Source of the DNA: Terriglobia bacterium
GTDB taxonomy: Bacteria; Acidobacteriota; Terriglobia; Bryobacterales; Bryobacteraceae
Direction: 5' to 3'
Assembly: GCA_020073445.1 (NCBI GenBank)
Contig: JAIQFE010000018.1
Coordinates: 57,084 to 121,083, forward strand
DNA length: 64,000 bases
The translations under genes and the position numbers were made by a program. Under the pieces are notes generated by a model. That model ran no database searches. It had not been told where the DNA came from and saw only the letters and a list, made by a program, of their open reading frames with translations. The first letter of the stretch is position 1. Every line of letters begins with the position of its first letter. Positions 44,454 through 53,943 of the stretch are shown here, piece by piece.

Positions 44454-45766
44454 AATCACTCACCAGCCTCTTCAGCCTTCTGGCGCTTAGTGCGGTCGCT
44501 ACTAATTTGTCCGCCCAGGATTTTTACTGGAACACCACCAGCGCCCGGTCTCAGGCTGTCGGCGGCGTCTATATTCCCTCAACTTCCGGCGCGCTCGACG
44601 CGCTGGCCACGAACCCGGCGGGCTTGTCGACGCTGAGCGCGCGCACCGTGGATCTCAGTGTGACCAGCGTATTCGCGCGAGGAAGTTTCACCAACTCCGT
44701 GAACCAGAATGCTCCCCTGCAGAACTCCCCGGGCGTGCTGCCCTACGGAGCGTTTGGCATGCCGATCGGCCACTCGCGGTTCACCATCGGAATCGGCGTG
44801 GTTCCGGAACTGATGTCGGTATCGAACTGGAATTATGTGGATGCTCCTGGCGCCGCCGGCGCGACGTATGGATTGCAGACACAGAAATCGGCGATCACGG
44901 CCGTACGATCGGTCGCCGGTGTGAGCTACTCTATTAGCCGCGTTCTTTCGGTGGGAGCCTCGTTTGGAGTCGATTACAACTCGAACACGCTGGACGCACC
45001 CTACATCTTCCAGCAGCATCCGGCTTTGGCGGGTTTGAAGACGCTGCTGGATCTTCATACCAACGGAATCGGACGGAACTATAGCGTGGGTGTTCTCGCC
45101 AGTCCCTCCAAGAAGGTCCAATTCGGAGTGGCATGGAAATCTCGCACAGTGGTCGACAGCACCGGCACGGCGGCAGGCAACATCGGCGCGCAATTGGACG
45201 CCGTCGGGTTGGCTGCGCGTCCGGATTTTGCGTATGCCGCTGCCGTTCGCAACGTGTTTCCGCAGTCCGTGATCGGCCATATCGTCTGGCAAGTCGATCG
45301 CCGCTGGAATCTCGCGTTCCAGACCAATTGGGTGAATTGGAAAGACGCGTTCGTGACGCTGCCGGTGGCGCTGACGAACGGCACCAACGCGGATATCAAC
45401 GGTCTGCTTGGCACCAACACGCTTAACGATGGAGTGCCGCTGAACTGGAAGGACCAGATCTCGTTCCATGGCGGCGTCGAACGGCTGGTGACCGAGAATG
45501 TCTCGATTCGCGGCGGCTACGCCCACGGCGATAGCCCGGTTCCCAGTTCGACGCTTTCTCCGCTCACGGCGGCCATCATGAAGGATCAACTGACGACGGG
45601 CGTGGGCTTCCGTCACGGACGGGCTCGTTACGATCTGGGATACGGTTTCGGCTTCCAGGCACACCAGAATGTTGGCCGGAGCGCTCTGCTCTCAGGCGAG
45701 TACAGCAACAGCCGCGTGGGCATCGGAACGCAGGCTTTGACGTTCAACACTTCCTTCCAATTCTGA
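44450..45766 (+). CDS. FadL/OmpP1-type outer-membrane transport protein
   Basis: A 438-residue protein; AAGGAG precedes the ATG. The signal peptide ends at NLSAQD. The mature start carries RSQAVGGVYIPSTSGALDALATNPAGLSTL, the N-terminal hatch motif (NPAG) of FadL/TodX channels for hydrophobic substrates. The remainder has the alternating pattern of a 14-strand barrel, ending in Phe (LTFNTSFQF). Coupling by ATGA to a cyclic-di-GMP-type gene is unusual and suggests joint expression. The substrate may be fatty acids or aromatics. Confidence 0.87.
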   Translation: MKSLTSLFSLLALSAVATNLSAQDFYWNTTSARSQAVGGVYIPSTSGALDALATNPAGLSTLSARTVDLSVTSVFARGSFTNSVNQNAPLQNSPGVLPYGAFGMPIGHSRFTIGIGVVPELMSVSNWNYVDAPGAAGATYGLQTQKSAITAVRSVAGVSYSISRVLSVGASFGVDYNSNTLDAPYIFQQHPALAGLKTLLDLHTNGIGRNYSVGVLASPSKKVQFGVAWKSRTVVDSTGTAAGNIGAQLDAVGLAARPDFAYAAAVRNVFPQSVIGHIVWQVDRRWNLAFQTNWVNWKDAFVTLPVALTNGTNADINGLLGTNTLNDGVPLNWKDQISFHGGVERLVTENVSIRGGYAHGDSPVPSSTLSPLTAAIMKDQLTTGVGFRHGRARYDLGYGFGFQAHQNVGRSALLSGEYSNSRVGIGTQALTFNTSFQF

Positions 45767-45804
45767 TCATGTCTTAAGACCCAGGGCCTTAAGGCTGCTC
45801 TCCG

Positions 45805-45846
45805 CTGGACCGATTTGCCGGGAATCCCGGGGTCGGTCCAGTGTTT
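45805..45846 (+). terminator. Terminator after the FadL-like gene
   Basis: CTGGACCGA (45805-45813) pairs perfectly with TCGGTCCAG (45833-45841), enclosing a second stem (CCGGG with CCCGG). TTTT follows within a few bases. It lies about 40 bases after the stop of the FadL-like gene, so it probably ends the HD-GYP/FadL transcript. Confidence 0.75.
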
Positions 45847-45907
45847 TGACCCCCGCCCGGGTAACTGCCTCCCCTATCACAATAAATGTGTTTAATGGTC
45901 ATTAATT

Positions 45908-45964
45908 TACCGATAATATCGGTACTTTACCGTAGAGTAGTGAAGCGGGCTGCTACTCTATAAT
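45908..45964 (+). promoter_or_regulatory. Two dyads and a -10 box before the pseudo-kinase gene
   Basis: A perfect 17-bp dyad, 45908-45924 (arms TACCGAT and ATCGGTA around AAT), is followed by a second one. In the latter, TAGAGTAG at 45933-45940 and CTACTCTA at 45953-45960 are exact reverse complements 12 bases apart. The right arm runs into TATAAT (45959-45964), a consensus -10 only three bases before the ATG at 45968. No good -35 is visible, which suggests activator dependence. The transcript would be leaderless if this -10 is used with the annotated start. Confidence 0.55.
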
Positions 45965-45967
45965 GGA

Positions 45968-47683
45968 ATGATTGTGGGAGACGGATTCATTCAGCCGGCT
46001 CCGCTGCTGTTAGCCGCGGCGGCCGTCCTCGCTCTGTTGGCGGGCGGGTGGTGGATTCGGGAGTATCGCCTGGGCGCCCAGCGGCGCGCCATGCGGGCCC
46101 TGCACGCCTTGAGCGAGGCCATCATTGGAGCCTCCTCGCCTACTGAGATCGCCGAGATTCTGGCGGCCAGGCTGCCCGAAGCCACTCGAGCGACTTCCTG
46201 CAATCTGTATCTTGTCAACCTGCGCAGCAGGGTCCTGGAGCGAGTACCCACCGCGGCGGATCCTGAGCCCATGGCCGCGCCCATCGATTCACCTCCGGAA
46301 GGTCTTGCCAGCGCCGCAGTAGTTTGTTACCGTAACCGGACCCAGCTCAATATTCCGGATGTACGCCGCAGCCCTCTGGTGAAAATAGGTCCCAAAACGA
46401 GCCTGCCGCGCGCGGCCCTGTTCATGCCCCTCATGGTACAGAGCGGGACGCCGGCGCAAAACGAGGTGCTTGGCGTCCTGGAGGTCCACAACGACCGCAA
46501 GCTGGGCTACTTTAAGCCAGAGGAACAAGCCGCGGTACATCATCTGGCCAACCAAGCCGCGGCGTCGCTGAAACTTCAGGACCAGCACGCGATGCGCGAG
46601 CAACTGTTCCGCAGCGAGAAATTGGCCGCTACCGGACAACTCATCTCAGGCGTCGCCAGCGACCTGCGCGCTCCCCTGGACAGCATCCTTCAGTTGACTG
46701 AGTCGCTCTCCGCGTCTGCCGGTGGACCGGTGCCGGAAGCAGACCTGCAGCGGTTATCCGCCGAAGCTAATCGCGCCTCTGAAATCGTGTGGCGGTTGGT
46801 TTCCTTTGCCCGGCACGACCAGTCGGCGCCCCAACGCGTGAACTTGAACGAGATGGTGGCTGGTCTCACTCGGTTTCGCGAACCTGAATGGCGCGTGCTC
46901 GGCCTGCGCCACCAGTCTCAATTGAGCCCCGAGCCTGCCGAGGTTGCGGGAGTCGCGAGTCAGATCGAACAGGTGTGTTTGAACGTTCTGGTTTACGCCG
47001 AACAGCGCGCTGCCGAGTCGCCGGCTAAGACCATCGCGGTCAAGACCAGCGTCCTCGCGGGCAAGGCGCTGGTGGAAATCGATTACTCCCCGCCAAACGG
47101 CTCCGATGCCGAGCCGGACCCGTTCACGGAAGCAACCTCGGCCGGAGCATCCAGTGGGCCAACGCTCGAGGTTTGCCTGGGGATCCTGAGAAACCATGGG
47201 GGCGATGCGCGGATTCGGCGCCGGCCGGGGCTATCCGGGATTGAAATCGAATTGCCGCTTGCGCCGGAGTCCAAAGAGCCTGCCCCGCGTTTGCCCGGCC
47301 CAAACAGCCAGCAACCCCAGCGGCCGCTCACACTGATGCTGGTGGATCCCGAAGTGTCGGGGCAACGCGGGTTGGTCACCGCGCTCGGATCCAAGGGGCA
47401 TCGCGTGGTTCCGTCGACCGCCGACGGCGCCGGAGATATCGTCCAGCGCCTGCATTTCGATGCCGTCCTCTGGGCGGTTCGCCCGGGCCGCAGCGGTTGG
47501 AGCGAGTTTAACGACCGCTACCGCGCATCCATTCCAGCATTCGTGTTGATCGCCGACACTTACGATCCTCAACTCGCACAAAGCTTGGGACCTCGCGGAG
47601 GGTTCCTGCTGTCGCGCCCGGTGCAGGATGCAAAGCTCTCGGAAATTCTTCGGGAAATCGCCGCCCGGATACCAGCTGCCTAG
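45968..47683 (+). CDS. GAF-domain pseudo-histidine kinase with pseudo-receiver
   Basis: A 571-residue protein: one N-terminal membrane helix (residues 12-28), a GAF domain (about 45-205), a kinase core (about 215-430) and a receiver-like domain (about 452-570). The H-box reads QLISGVASDLRAPLDSI: Ser231 takes the place of the phospho-acceptor His. The ATP-binding part lacks clear G1 and G2 boxes. In the receiver the acceptor Asp is Ala503 (DAVLWAVRPG). Both phosphotransfer sites are thus lost while the domain order remains, so a regulatory or scaffold role is likely. No ribosome site precedes the ATG. Confidence 0.8.
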   Translation: MIVGDGFIQPAPLLLAAAAVLALLAGGWWIREYRLGAQRRAMRALHALSEAIIGASSPTEIAEILAARLPEATRATSCNLYLVNLRSRVLERVPTAADPEPMAAPIDSPPEGLASAAVVCYRNRTQLNIPDVRRSPLVKIGPKTSLPRAALFMPLMVQSGTPAQNEVLGVLEVHNDRKLGYFKPEEQAAVHHLANQAAASLKLQDQHAMREQLFRSEKLAATGQLISGVASDLRAPLDSILQLTESLSASAGGPVPEADLQRLSAEANRASEIVWRLVSFARHDQSAPQRVNLNEMVAGLTRFREPEWRVLGLRHQSQLSPEPAEVAGVASQIEQVCLNVLVYAEQRAAESPAKTIAVKTSVLAGKALVEIDYSPPNGSDAEPDPFTEATSAGASSGPTLEVCLGILRNHGGDARIRRRPGLSGIEIELPLAPESKEPAPRLPGPNSQQPQRPLTLMLVDPEVSGQRGLVTALGSKGHRVVPSTADGAGDIVQRLHFDAVLWAVRPGRSGWSEFNDRYRASIPAFVLIADTYDPQLAQSLGPRGGFLLSRPVQDAKLSEILREIAARIPAA

Positions 47684-47707
47684 ACCCCGGCGCCTAAAGC
47701 CTGTCGT

Positions 47708-48109
47708 TTAGAACCTGGGCGGCGGGATCCGAAAGTCCTGATGCGCTTCCGAGGGATGCCGGACTCTCGACCGCCTACCTTCGGTCGCCATTCGCCGGTG
47801 AGCCTCCTTCCAATCCGGAAGGTCCGCCGTGTCCTGGTGCCAGTGGACGACGGAAGCCTCGTTGCACCAGTTCGCCAGCTTACCCATGGCGCGCTTGTGC
47901 GGCTCCGCCATCAGGAAGGCTCGCATGGCGGCTTCGTCCTCCCAGGCCGTGCACGTCCAGAAGGTGTTCCTTGCGTCGCGCAATAGCTCCACGCCATGAT
48001 TGCCGGCTGCATTCCGGGCCTGATTACTCGACTTCAGCGCGTAGGAGATGAATCCAGGCAGGAACCAAATTGACCGGACCCGCAGACGTGTGACCGAAAT
48101 GAGCACCAC
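47708..48109 (-). CDS. Antibiotic biosynthesis monooxygenase-like (ABM/DUF3291-type) protein
   Basis: About 133 residues from GTG 48109 or 48106. SVTRLRVRSIWFLPGFISYALKSSNQARNAAG, RDARNTFWTCTAWEDEAAMRAFLMAEPHKRAMGKLANWCNEASVVHW is the dimeric ferredoxin-like barrel of ABM proteins, which include haem-degrading enzymes and quinone monooxygenases. The C-terminal 40 residues are charged and probably disordered. It follows acnA by 10 bases, so may share its transcript. It could be a stress-related monooxygenase; the exact reaction is unknown. Confidence 0.72.
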   Translation of the reverse strand: MVLISVTRLRVRSIWFLPGFISYALKSSNQARNAAGNHGVELLRDARNTFWTCTAWEDEAAMRAFLMAEPHKRAMGKLANWCNEASVVHWHQDTADLPDWKEAHRRMATEGRRSRVRHPSEAHQDFRIPPPRF

Positions 48110-48119
48110 GCTTTAGATA

Positions 48120-50768
48120 TCAACGTCCCGCGAGTTGTTTTAGCACGAACGGCAAAATCCCGCCGTTGCGATAGTAGTCCGCTTCCACGGGCGTGTCGAC
48201 GCGAGCTTTCGCCTGGAAGCCCTTACGCTCACCATTCGCGGCGATCGCCGTAACGCGAACCGTCCTCTTCCCGCACGAATCGACGGCGGCCGGAACACCT
48301 TCGATCGAGAATGTCTCAAATCCCGTCAATCCCAACGATTCGCGATTCTGCCCTTCCAGAAACTCCAGCGGCAGCACGCCCATTCCCACCAGATTGGATC
48401 GATGAATACGCTCGAAGCTTTCGGCGATCACGGCTTTCACGCCCAGCAAGAGTACGCCCTTGGCGGCCCAATCGCGCGACGAACCCGACCCGTATTCCTT
48501 CCCCGCGATGATCAGCAACGGAACGCCGTCCTTCTGGTACTTCACCGACGCATCGTAGATGAACATCACTTCGTTCGAAGGAACGTGCGTGGTCCAGCCG
48601 CCTTCGGTTCCGGGAGCCATCTGATTCCGTAGCCGGATGTTGGCCAGCGTTCCGCGGACCATTACTTCGTGGTTGCCGCGCCGCGCGCCGTAGGAGTTGA
48701 AATCGCCCGGTTTCACGCCCAGCGAAATCAAGTAATGCCCGGCCGGGCTGTCTTTGGCGATATTACCCGCCGGTGAAATATGGTCCGTCGTGATCGAATC
48801 GCCCAGCACGGCCAGCGCCCTCACGCCGCCGAAGTCCTTCACGTGAGTGGCGGGGTTCACTAAGTCGTCGAAGTAGGGAGCGCGCTTGATGTAAGTCGAC
48901 GATTCGTCCCACTGGTATCGGTCGCCCGCGGGAACTTTGATCGCCTTCCATTGGGCGTCGCCCTCGAAGACCTGCGAATACTGTTTGGCGAACATTTCGC
49001 GCCTGACGGACTTCTTAACGGCAGCTTGTACCTCTTGGTCCGTGGGCCAGATATCGCGCAAGTAAACCGCCTTGCCGTCCTTACCCTCACCGAGAGAATC
49101 ATTCGCTAGGTCCATGTCGACGCGTCCAGCCAGAGCGTAGGCCACCACCAGCGGGGGCGACGCCAGGTAGTTCGCTCGCACCAGCGGATTCACCCGGCCT
49201 TCGAAGTTGCGATTGCCGGAGAGAACGGCGGCCACGGTCAGCTTTTCCTTGGTCACAGCCGTGGCTACGTCGTCCGGCAGCGGCCCGCTGTTGCCGATGC
49301 ACGTGGTGCACCCGTAGCCGACGAGATGGAATTTCAGCTCTTCCAAGTAGGGCAGCAATCCCGCGTCGGTCAGATAGTCAATGACTACTTTAGATCCCGG
49401 CGCTAAGCTGGTCTTAACCCAAGGTTTAGACTTCAGGCCGCGCTCCACGGCTTTCTTCGCCAAGAGGCCCGCCGCTACCAGCACCGAAGGGTTCGATGTG
49501 TTGGTGCAACTGGTGATTGCGGCGATCACGACGCTGCCGTCCTGGACGATCCCATTTGACTCATGGATCTTTTGTGGCGCCGCGCCCAGCGAGTCCAGGA
49601 AGTTCTGCTTCACATCCGGCAGGTTGATGCGATCCTGCGGACGCTTGGGGCCCGCCAGCGACGGCACTATGGTCGAAAGATTGAGTTCAAGAGTGTCGGA
49701 GTAGACCGGATCCGGCGCGCCGTCCACGCGGAACAGGCCCTGCTCACGTGCGTACGCCTCCACGAGCTCGATCTGCTCCGGAGCACGATTGGTCATCCGC
49801 AGGTAATCCAGGGACGCATTATCGATGGGGAAAACCCCGATGGTCGCACCGTATTCGGGCGCCATGTTGGCGATGGTCGCCCGATCGGCCAGGCTCAGAG
49901 CGCCCACACCATCGCCGTAGAACTCGACGAATTTCCCGACCACGCCCTTCTTGCGCAGCATCTGCGTGACGGTCAGAACCAGGTCGGTCGCGGTCGCGCC
50001 TTCGGGCATTTTTCCGTGCAGCTTGAATCCGACCACCGCGGGCAGCAGCATCGTCGCGGGCTGCCCGAGCATGCACGCCTCGGCTTCAATTCCGCCGACG
50101 CCCCATCCGACCACGCCCAATCCGTTGATCATGGTGGTGTGCGAATCCGTGCCCACGACGGTATCGGGATACGCGCTGCCGTTGTTGTTAAAGATTACCG
50201 GCGCCAGGTATTCGAGATTGACCTGGTGAACGATGCCGGTATCGGGCGGCACCGCTCGGAAATTCTGAAACGCCGATTGTCCCCAGCGCAGGAACGCGTA
50301 GCGCTCGCCGTTGCGCTGATACTCGAGCAGGGCGTTGGCGGCAAACGCGCCGCTGGTGCCGAACTCGTCGACCTGCACGGAATGGTCGATCACCAGATCC
50401 ACGGGAATCAGAGGATTGGCCTTTTTCGGGTCGGCGCCCATCTTGGTGAGAGCGTCGCGCATCGCCGCGAGGTCGACGACGCAGGGCACTCCGGTGAAAT
50501 CCTGGAGCAGGACACGCGCCGGGCGAAAGTTGATTTCCGTTGCGGGAGCCTTGGGATCCCACTTCGCGACGTATTCGATGTCGGATTTCTTGACGGTGGT
50601 CCCGTCTTCAAAGCGCAAAAGGTTCTCGAGAAGAATCTTGATCGAGTAGGGGATGCGCGAAAGCTGCGCGATTCCGGCCTTCTCCAGTGCCGCAAGGCGA
50701 AAGATCTCGTACTCCCGGCCGCTGGCTTTCAGCTTGCCTGCGGCGCCAAAGGAATTCTGACTTGTCAT
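48120..50768 (-). CDS. acnA: Aconitate hydratase A
   Basis: An 882-residue TCA-cycle enzyme that interconverts citrate and isocitrate through a 4Fe-4S cluster. The three cluster cysteines are visible: one in [13 protein letters not shown] and two in [54 protein letters not shown] and the C-terminal swivel motif ([17 protein letters not shown]) are conserved. Length is normal for AcnA. It is 28 bases downstream of argS on the same strand. It might also act as an RNA-binding iron sensor, as other AcnA proteins do. Confidence 0.97.
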   Translation of the reverse strand: MTSQNSFGAAGKLKASGREYEIFRLAALEKAGIAQLSRIPYSIKILLENLLRFEDGTTVKKSDIEYVAKWDPKAPATEINFRPARVLLQDFTGVPCVVDLAAMRDALTKMGADPKKANPLIPVDLVIDHSVQVDEFGTSGAFAANALLEYQRNGERYAFLRWGQSAFQNFRAVPPDTGIVHQVNLEYLAPVIFNNNGSAYPDTVVGTDSHTTMINGLGVVGWGVGGIEAEACMLGQPATMLLPAVVGFKLHGKMPEGATATDLVLTVTQMLRKKGVVGKFVEFYGDGVGALSLADRATIANMAPEYGATIGVFPIDNASLDYLRMTNRAPEQIELVEAYAREQGLFRVDGAPDPVYSDTLELNLSTIVPSLAGPKRPQDRINLPDVKQNFLDSLGAAPQKIHESNGIVQDGSVVIAAITSCTNTSNPSVLVAAGLLAKKAVERGLKSKPWVKTSLAPGSKVVIDYLTDAGLLPYLEELKFHLVGYGCTTCIGNSGPLPDDVATAVTKEKLTVAAVLSGNRNFEGRVNPLVRANYLASPPLVVAYALAGRVDMDLANDSLGEGKDGKAVYLRDIWPTDQEVQAAVKKSVRREMFAKQYSQVFEGDAQWKAIKVPAGDRYQWDESSTYIKRAPYFDDLVNPATHVKDFGGVRALAVLGDSITTDHISPAGNIAKDSPAGHYLISLGVKPGDFNSYGARRGNHEVMVRGTLANIRLRNQMAPGTEGGWTTHVPSNEVMFIYDASVKYQKDGVPLLIIAGKEYGSGSSRDWAAKGVLLLGVKAVIAESFERIHRSNLVGMGVLPLEFLEGQNRESLGLTGFETFSIEGVPAAVDSCGKRTVRVTAIAANGERKGFQAKARVDTPVEADYYRNGGILPFVLKQLAGR

Positions 50769-50795
50769 GGATGTTTTTATTTTATCGCGACCCGA

Positions 50796-52754
50796 TTACA
50801 TGTACTCAGGCACTTCAATTCCCAAGACGCCCAGCGTGCGTTCCAGTTGCGCGCGGAAGTACGTCGTCAGCCATAACAGGAAAGTTTTCTTTTCCTTATC
50901 GGATTCCGCGACCACCGGGAAATCCTGGTAAAACGAGCTGAACGCCTGCGCGAGCTGGAAAGCGTAGCGAGCCACGTGCGAAGGCTCGCCACTGGACACC
51001 GCCTGCTCGATCGCCGCGTCCGCTTTCGATGCGGTCAGGAGCGCTTGCCACAGTCGTTCATCGGAAAGCTGGCGATTGATGGCGTCGCGGCTTAGCTCGG
51101 CCCGGAAATCAGGCAGGGTGTCGCCGCGCTCAGCAAGCTTACCCAGGATCTTGCTCGCGCGAACCGCGGCGTATTGTACGTAGACGCCGGTTTCGCCCGT
51201 GAAGCTAAGAGCTTCAGCGAAATCGAAGGCGATGACCGAATTGCGGGTGTACTTCAACATGAAGTAGCGCAGGGCGCCTATCGCAATCTTTTCCGCGACG
51301 CGCCGGCGTTGCGGCTCCGGATCTTCAGCGTGCCGCGATGTGACTTCTTCGAGCGCCTTCTCGATCAGCTTGTCGATCAGATCGTCGGCCTTTACGCCCA
51401 GTCCTTTGCGGCCGGAGACTTCGACGTAGGGCTTTTTCTTGTCCTCGTCCGATAGCTCGATTCCCATCTCGATGCAGGTGCGCGGCGAAAGGGCGACCAT
51501 CTCGTAGGAAAAATGCACGCTGGCCTCGGCCTGCTTCTCGAAACCGAGCGCGCGCAGGCCGGCCACGACGACGTCCTGTAAATACGACTGGCGAGAATCG
51601 ATGACGTTATACACGCGCGCGCCACGGCCGAACGCCGGCGACCCCGTCTGCGGCTCCGAAGTCGATGCCCACACGTCGTGCCCATCCGGATAGGTGTGCC
51701 ACTTGCGATAGTAAAAATCCTTGCCCAGCAGGCCGAATTTCCAAAGCTGATAGGCGATGTCCTTGCCGACGTAGGTCACGGTGCTGTTCGAGCGGACGAT
51801 GACCTTGCTGTCGTCCGTATTCTCTTCCTCGTCGCTGGCGCCCTGCTTGAAAGCCGAAGCCGGCATTACCCAGCAGCCCTTGTTCTTCCCTTCGTTCTCG
51901 AAGAAGATCGCCTTGCGCTCTTTCAGCAGTTCGAACGCCTGCGACCAGAACTTCAGATGCAGGATCTCGCTCTCACGCGGCAGGACGTCGTATTCGATGT
52001 TCAGGCGATACATCGTCGCCAGATGCGCGCGCACGATGGCGTCGGAGACCAAATGCGCCAATTCCGACGTTGCACCTTCGCCAGATTCGATCGCGTGCAG
52101 TGTGGACTTGCGCCATTCGAGTGCTTCCGAATGATCTGCGTAGTAGCTCGACATCCGCGCGTAGAGATCCCAGCAGAGATAGTCAAACCGCGTGGTCCCA
52201 ATCAGAGTCTGAACGTCGGCGGGCGACTTCTTCTCCAGGCGCTCGAACGCGACTACGACGTCCGCAACCTGTACGCCGGTGTTGTCGATATAGTTCTGCA
52301 CTTCGACATTGCTGCCAGCGGCACGCAGCATGCGCACGAAGGTGTCGCCGAGAATCGCGTTACGCAGATGCCCGATGTGCGCGGCCTTATTCGGATTGAT
52401 GTTGGTGTGTTCGATGATCGTCTTTTCCGCCTCGATGGCGGCTAGCGGCGCTTCGCCGCGAAGCAAAGATGACCCATAGGCGCCCCGGTCGAGCCGCACG
52501 TTCATGTAGCCGTTGCCTGCGATCTCGATTCCAGCAACGCCTTCAATCGTGCCCACGGCATCCGATAATTCCGCCGCGATCGCCTTGGGAGCCCTTTTCA
52601 ACTGCCGCGCGAGCTGGAACGCCGCAGGCACGGCTATTTCTCCAAAAGACGCCTGCTTGGGCTGCTCCGTCTGAACTGGGGCATCCACGCTGTAAAGCGT
52701 GCTAATCTTCGCGGCGAAGGCCTCCGCGATCCGTTTTTCCACGAGATGAAACAT
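50796..52754 (-). CDS. argS: Arginyl-tRNA synthetase
   Basis: A 652-residue class I synthetase that charges tRNA-Arg. The N-terminal Add-1 domain (MFHLVEKRIAEAFAAKI) precedes the catalytic fold with the HIGH site (NINPNKAAHIGHLRNAILGD). The second catalytic loop is the MSGRKG variant (VSGRKGLGV) instead of KMSKS. The C-terminal anticodon-binding domain ends VLGIEVPEYM, as usual. ATG 52754 is chosen over TTG 52772 because it gives the family N-terminus. It is divergent from the ferredoxin gene, with 47 bases between the starts. Confidence 0.96.
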   Translation of the reverse strand: MFHLVEKRIAEAFAAKISTLYSVDAPVQTEQPKQASFGEIAVPAAFQLARQLKRAPKAIAAELSDAVGTIEGVAGIEIAGNGYMNVRLDRGAYGSSLLRGEAPLAAIEAEKTIIEHTNINPNKAAHIGHLRNAILGDTFVRMLRAAGSNVEVQNYIDNTGVQVADVVVAFERLEKKSPADVQTLIGTTRFDYLCWDLYARMSSYYADHSEALEWRKSTLHAIESGEGATSELAHLVSDAIVRAHLATMYRLNIEYDVLPRESEILHLKFWSQAFELLKERKAIFFENEGKNKGCWVMPASAFKQGASDEEENTDDSKVIVRSNSTVTYVGKDIAYQLWKFGLLGKDFYYRKWHTYPDGHDVWASTSEPQTGSPAFGRGARVYNVIDSRQSYLQDVVVAGLRALGFEKQAEASVHFSYEMVALSPRTCIEMGIELSDEDKKKPYVEVSGRKGLGVKADDLIDKLIEKALEEVTSRHAEDPEPQRRRVAEKIAIGALRYFMLKYTRNSVIAFDFAEALSFTGETGVYVQYAAVRASKILGKLAERGDTLPDFRAELSRDAINRQLSDERLWQALLTASKADAAIEQAVSSGEPSHVARYAFQLAQAFSSFYQDFPVVAESDKEKKTFLLWLTTYFRAQLERTLGVLGIEVPEYM

Positions 52755-52801
52755 GAAGAACCAGTATGGCAAGGAGGTTGTCCCCGCCGCATGCCGCTAG
52801 A

Positions 52802-53245
52802 ATGGAGGTAGTGCCCAAGGTTACGTTTGCCAATCTGAACAAGACGGTCGAATTCGAATCGGGAAAGCTGCCCTATGACGAACATGGCAAACCCGAGTCG
52901 ATCTTGGACGTTGCAATGAATAACGGCATCCAGTTGGAGCATGCCTGCGGAGGCGTCTGCGCCTGCACTACGTGCCACGTGATCGTGAAGGCTGGGGACG
53001 GGAACCTTTCCGAGGCGGAAGAGGACGAATTGGATAAGCTGGACTTCGCTCCCGGTCTCACTCCCCACTCTCGACTGGCGTGCCAGGCGGTGGTGAAAGG
53101 CGATGTGACGGTAGAGATCCCCTCCTGGAACCGGAACTACGTGAGCGAAGGCGGCGGCTCGTTGAACCTGGGCGACGCCATTCCACCCCCCAAAACCACC
53201 CCGCCCCCGCCGCCGGACGGCACCTCTACCTCAGCGCCTGAATAA
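52802..53245 (+). CDS. fdx: 2Fe-2S ferredoxin (Isc type)
   Basis: About 147 residues. The cluster ligands follow C-x5-C-x2-C (ACGGVCACTTC) with a distal Cys in RLACQAV, the adrenodoxin/Isc-Fdx pattern. EEDELDKLDFAPGLTPHSRLACQ is the typical acidic partner-binding helix. Isc ferredoxins give electrons for Fe-S cluster assembly. The start is ATG 52802, or GTG 52811, which gives the family-like V-PKVTFANLN with GGAGG rather close. The C-terminus has a proline/threonine-rich tail of about 30 residues not usual for the family. No isc genes are adjacent. Its end overlaps the metalloprotease gene by 20 bases. Confidence 0.9.
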   Translation: MEVVPKVTFANLNKTVEFESGKLPYDEHGKPESILDVAMNNGIQLEHACGGVCACTTCHVIVKAGDGNLSEAEEDELDKLDFAPGLTPHSRLACQAVVKGDVTVEIPSWNRNYVSEGGGSLNLGDAIPPPKTTPPPPPDGTSTSAPE

Positions 53246-53822
53246 ACCGCGCCCGATCCTGCGGCGAGATCCCCGAGTTCTTCACGATGTCCGCCCGATC
53301 GCGCAGCTTGCGCCGGTAGCGGCCGAAATACTCGCGCACGTCTCCTTTGTCGTAGCCGAAGAAATACATGATGTCGGCGAAGTCGGCCGTGTGCGATAGC
53401 CCCAGTGCATGGCCGGTTTCGTGAAGGCAAGTCAGATAGACGATGGTTTCCCGGAACAGCGCGTCCTGCGACGCTGCGGCAAAGATGTCCGGTCCCATGG
53501 CGCGCAGGTCCGGCAGAACGTACACCTCGGCTCCGCGCATACCGCCGATATCGAAGGCGCGAGTCTCGCCGTACTTGCCCATTTCCGCATCGGCCCAGTG
53601 AACGCGTATGTTCGCTTGCGACATGTGGTCAGTCTTTTCCAGATGCAGCTTTCCGTCCGACGTCGCTTGCCACGCCTGCAACGCCCACTCGGCCAGCTGG
53701 GTATCAGCCTTCTGGCAGCCTGTCTCCGGACGCGTGCATGGTTCGATCCAATAGCGCAGATCGATTCCGTAGGCGGAGCACGCCGATAACAGAAGAACCG
53801 TAAGCCTGAGCTTGATCGGCAT
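53226..53822 (-). CDS. Secreted matrixin-like metalloprotease
   Basis: About 198 residues. ATG 53822 has GGAGGAG 9 bases upstream and opens a signal peptide (MPIKLRLTVLLLSACSAYG); the longer frame from 53882 lacks such support. The zinc site HETGHALGLSH, followed by an IM Met-turn (DFADIMYF), is the metzincin/matrixin consensus HExxHxxGxxH. No propeptide or cysteine switch is seen, so it is probably active after export, or another factor controls it. The C-terminus is helical and charged. Substrate unknown. Confidence 0.87.
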   Translation of the reverse strand: MPIKLRLTVLLLSACSAYGIDLRYWIEPCTRPETGCQKADTQLAEWALQAWQATSDGKLHLEKTDHMSQANIRVHWADAEMGKYGETRAFDIGGMRGAEVYVLPDLRAMGPDIFAAASQDALFRETIVYLTCLHETGHALGLSHTADFADIMYFFGYDKGDVREYFGRYRRKLRDRADIVKNSGISPQDRARFIQALR

Positions 53823-53943
53823 AAGGTCATTCTCCTCCATCTTGGTCGCGAAAAATACGCTTAGTACTCGCTCGATTGTCACAGTCCAGGGCTATAATCG
53901 CTTGGGCTGTGTCTTCAGAGCCCGATAAGGAGAATCCCATCAA

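Noticed and set aside
49563..50876. 437-residue open frame antisense to acnA
   Set aside because: Shadow of a well-supported aconitase gene in a GC-rich genome; no family features.
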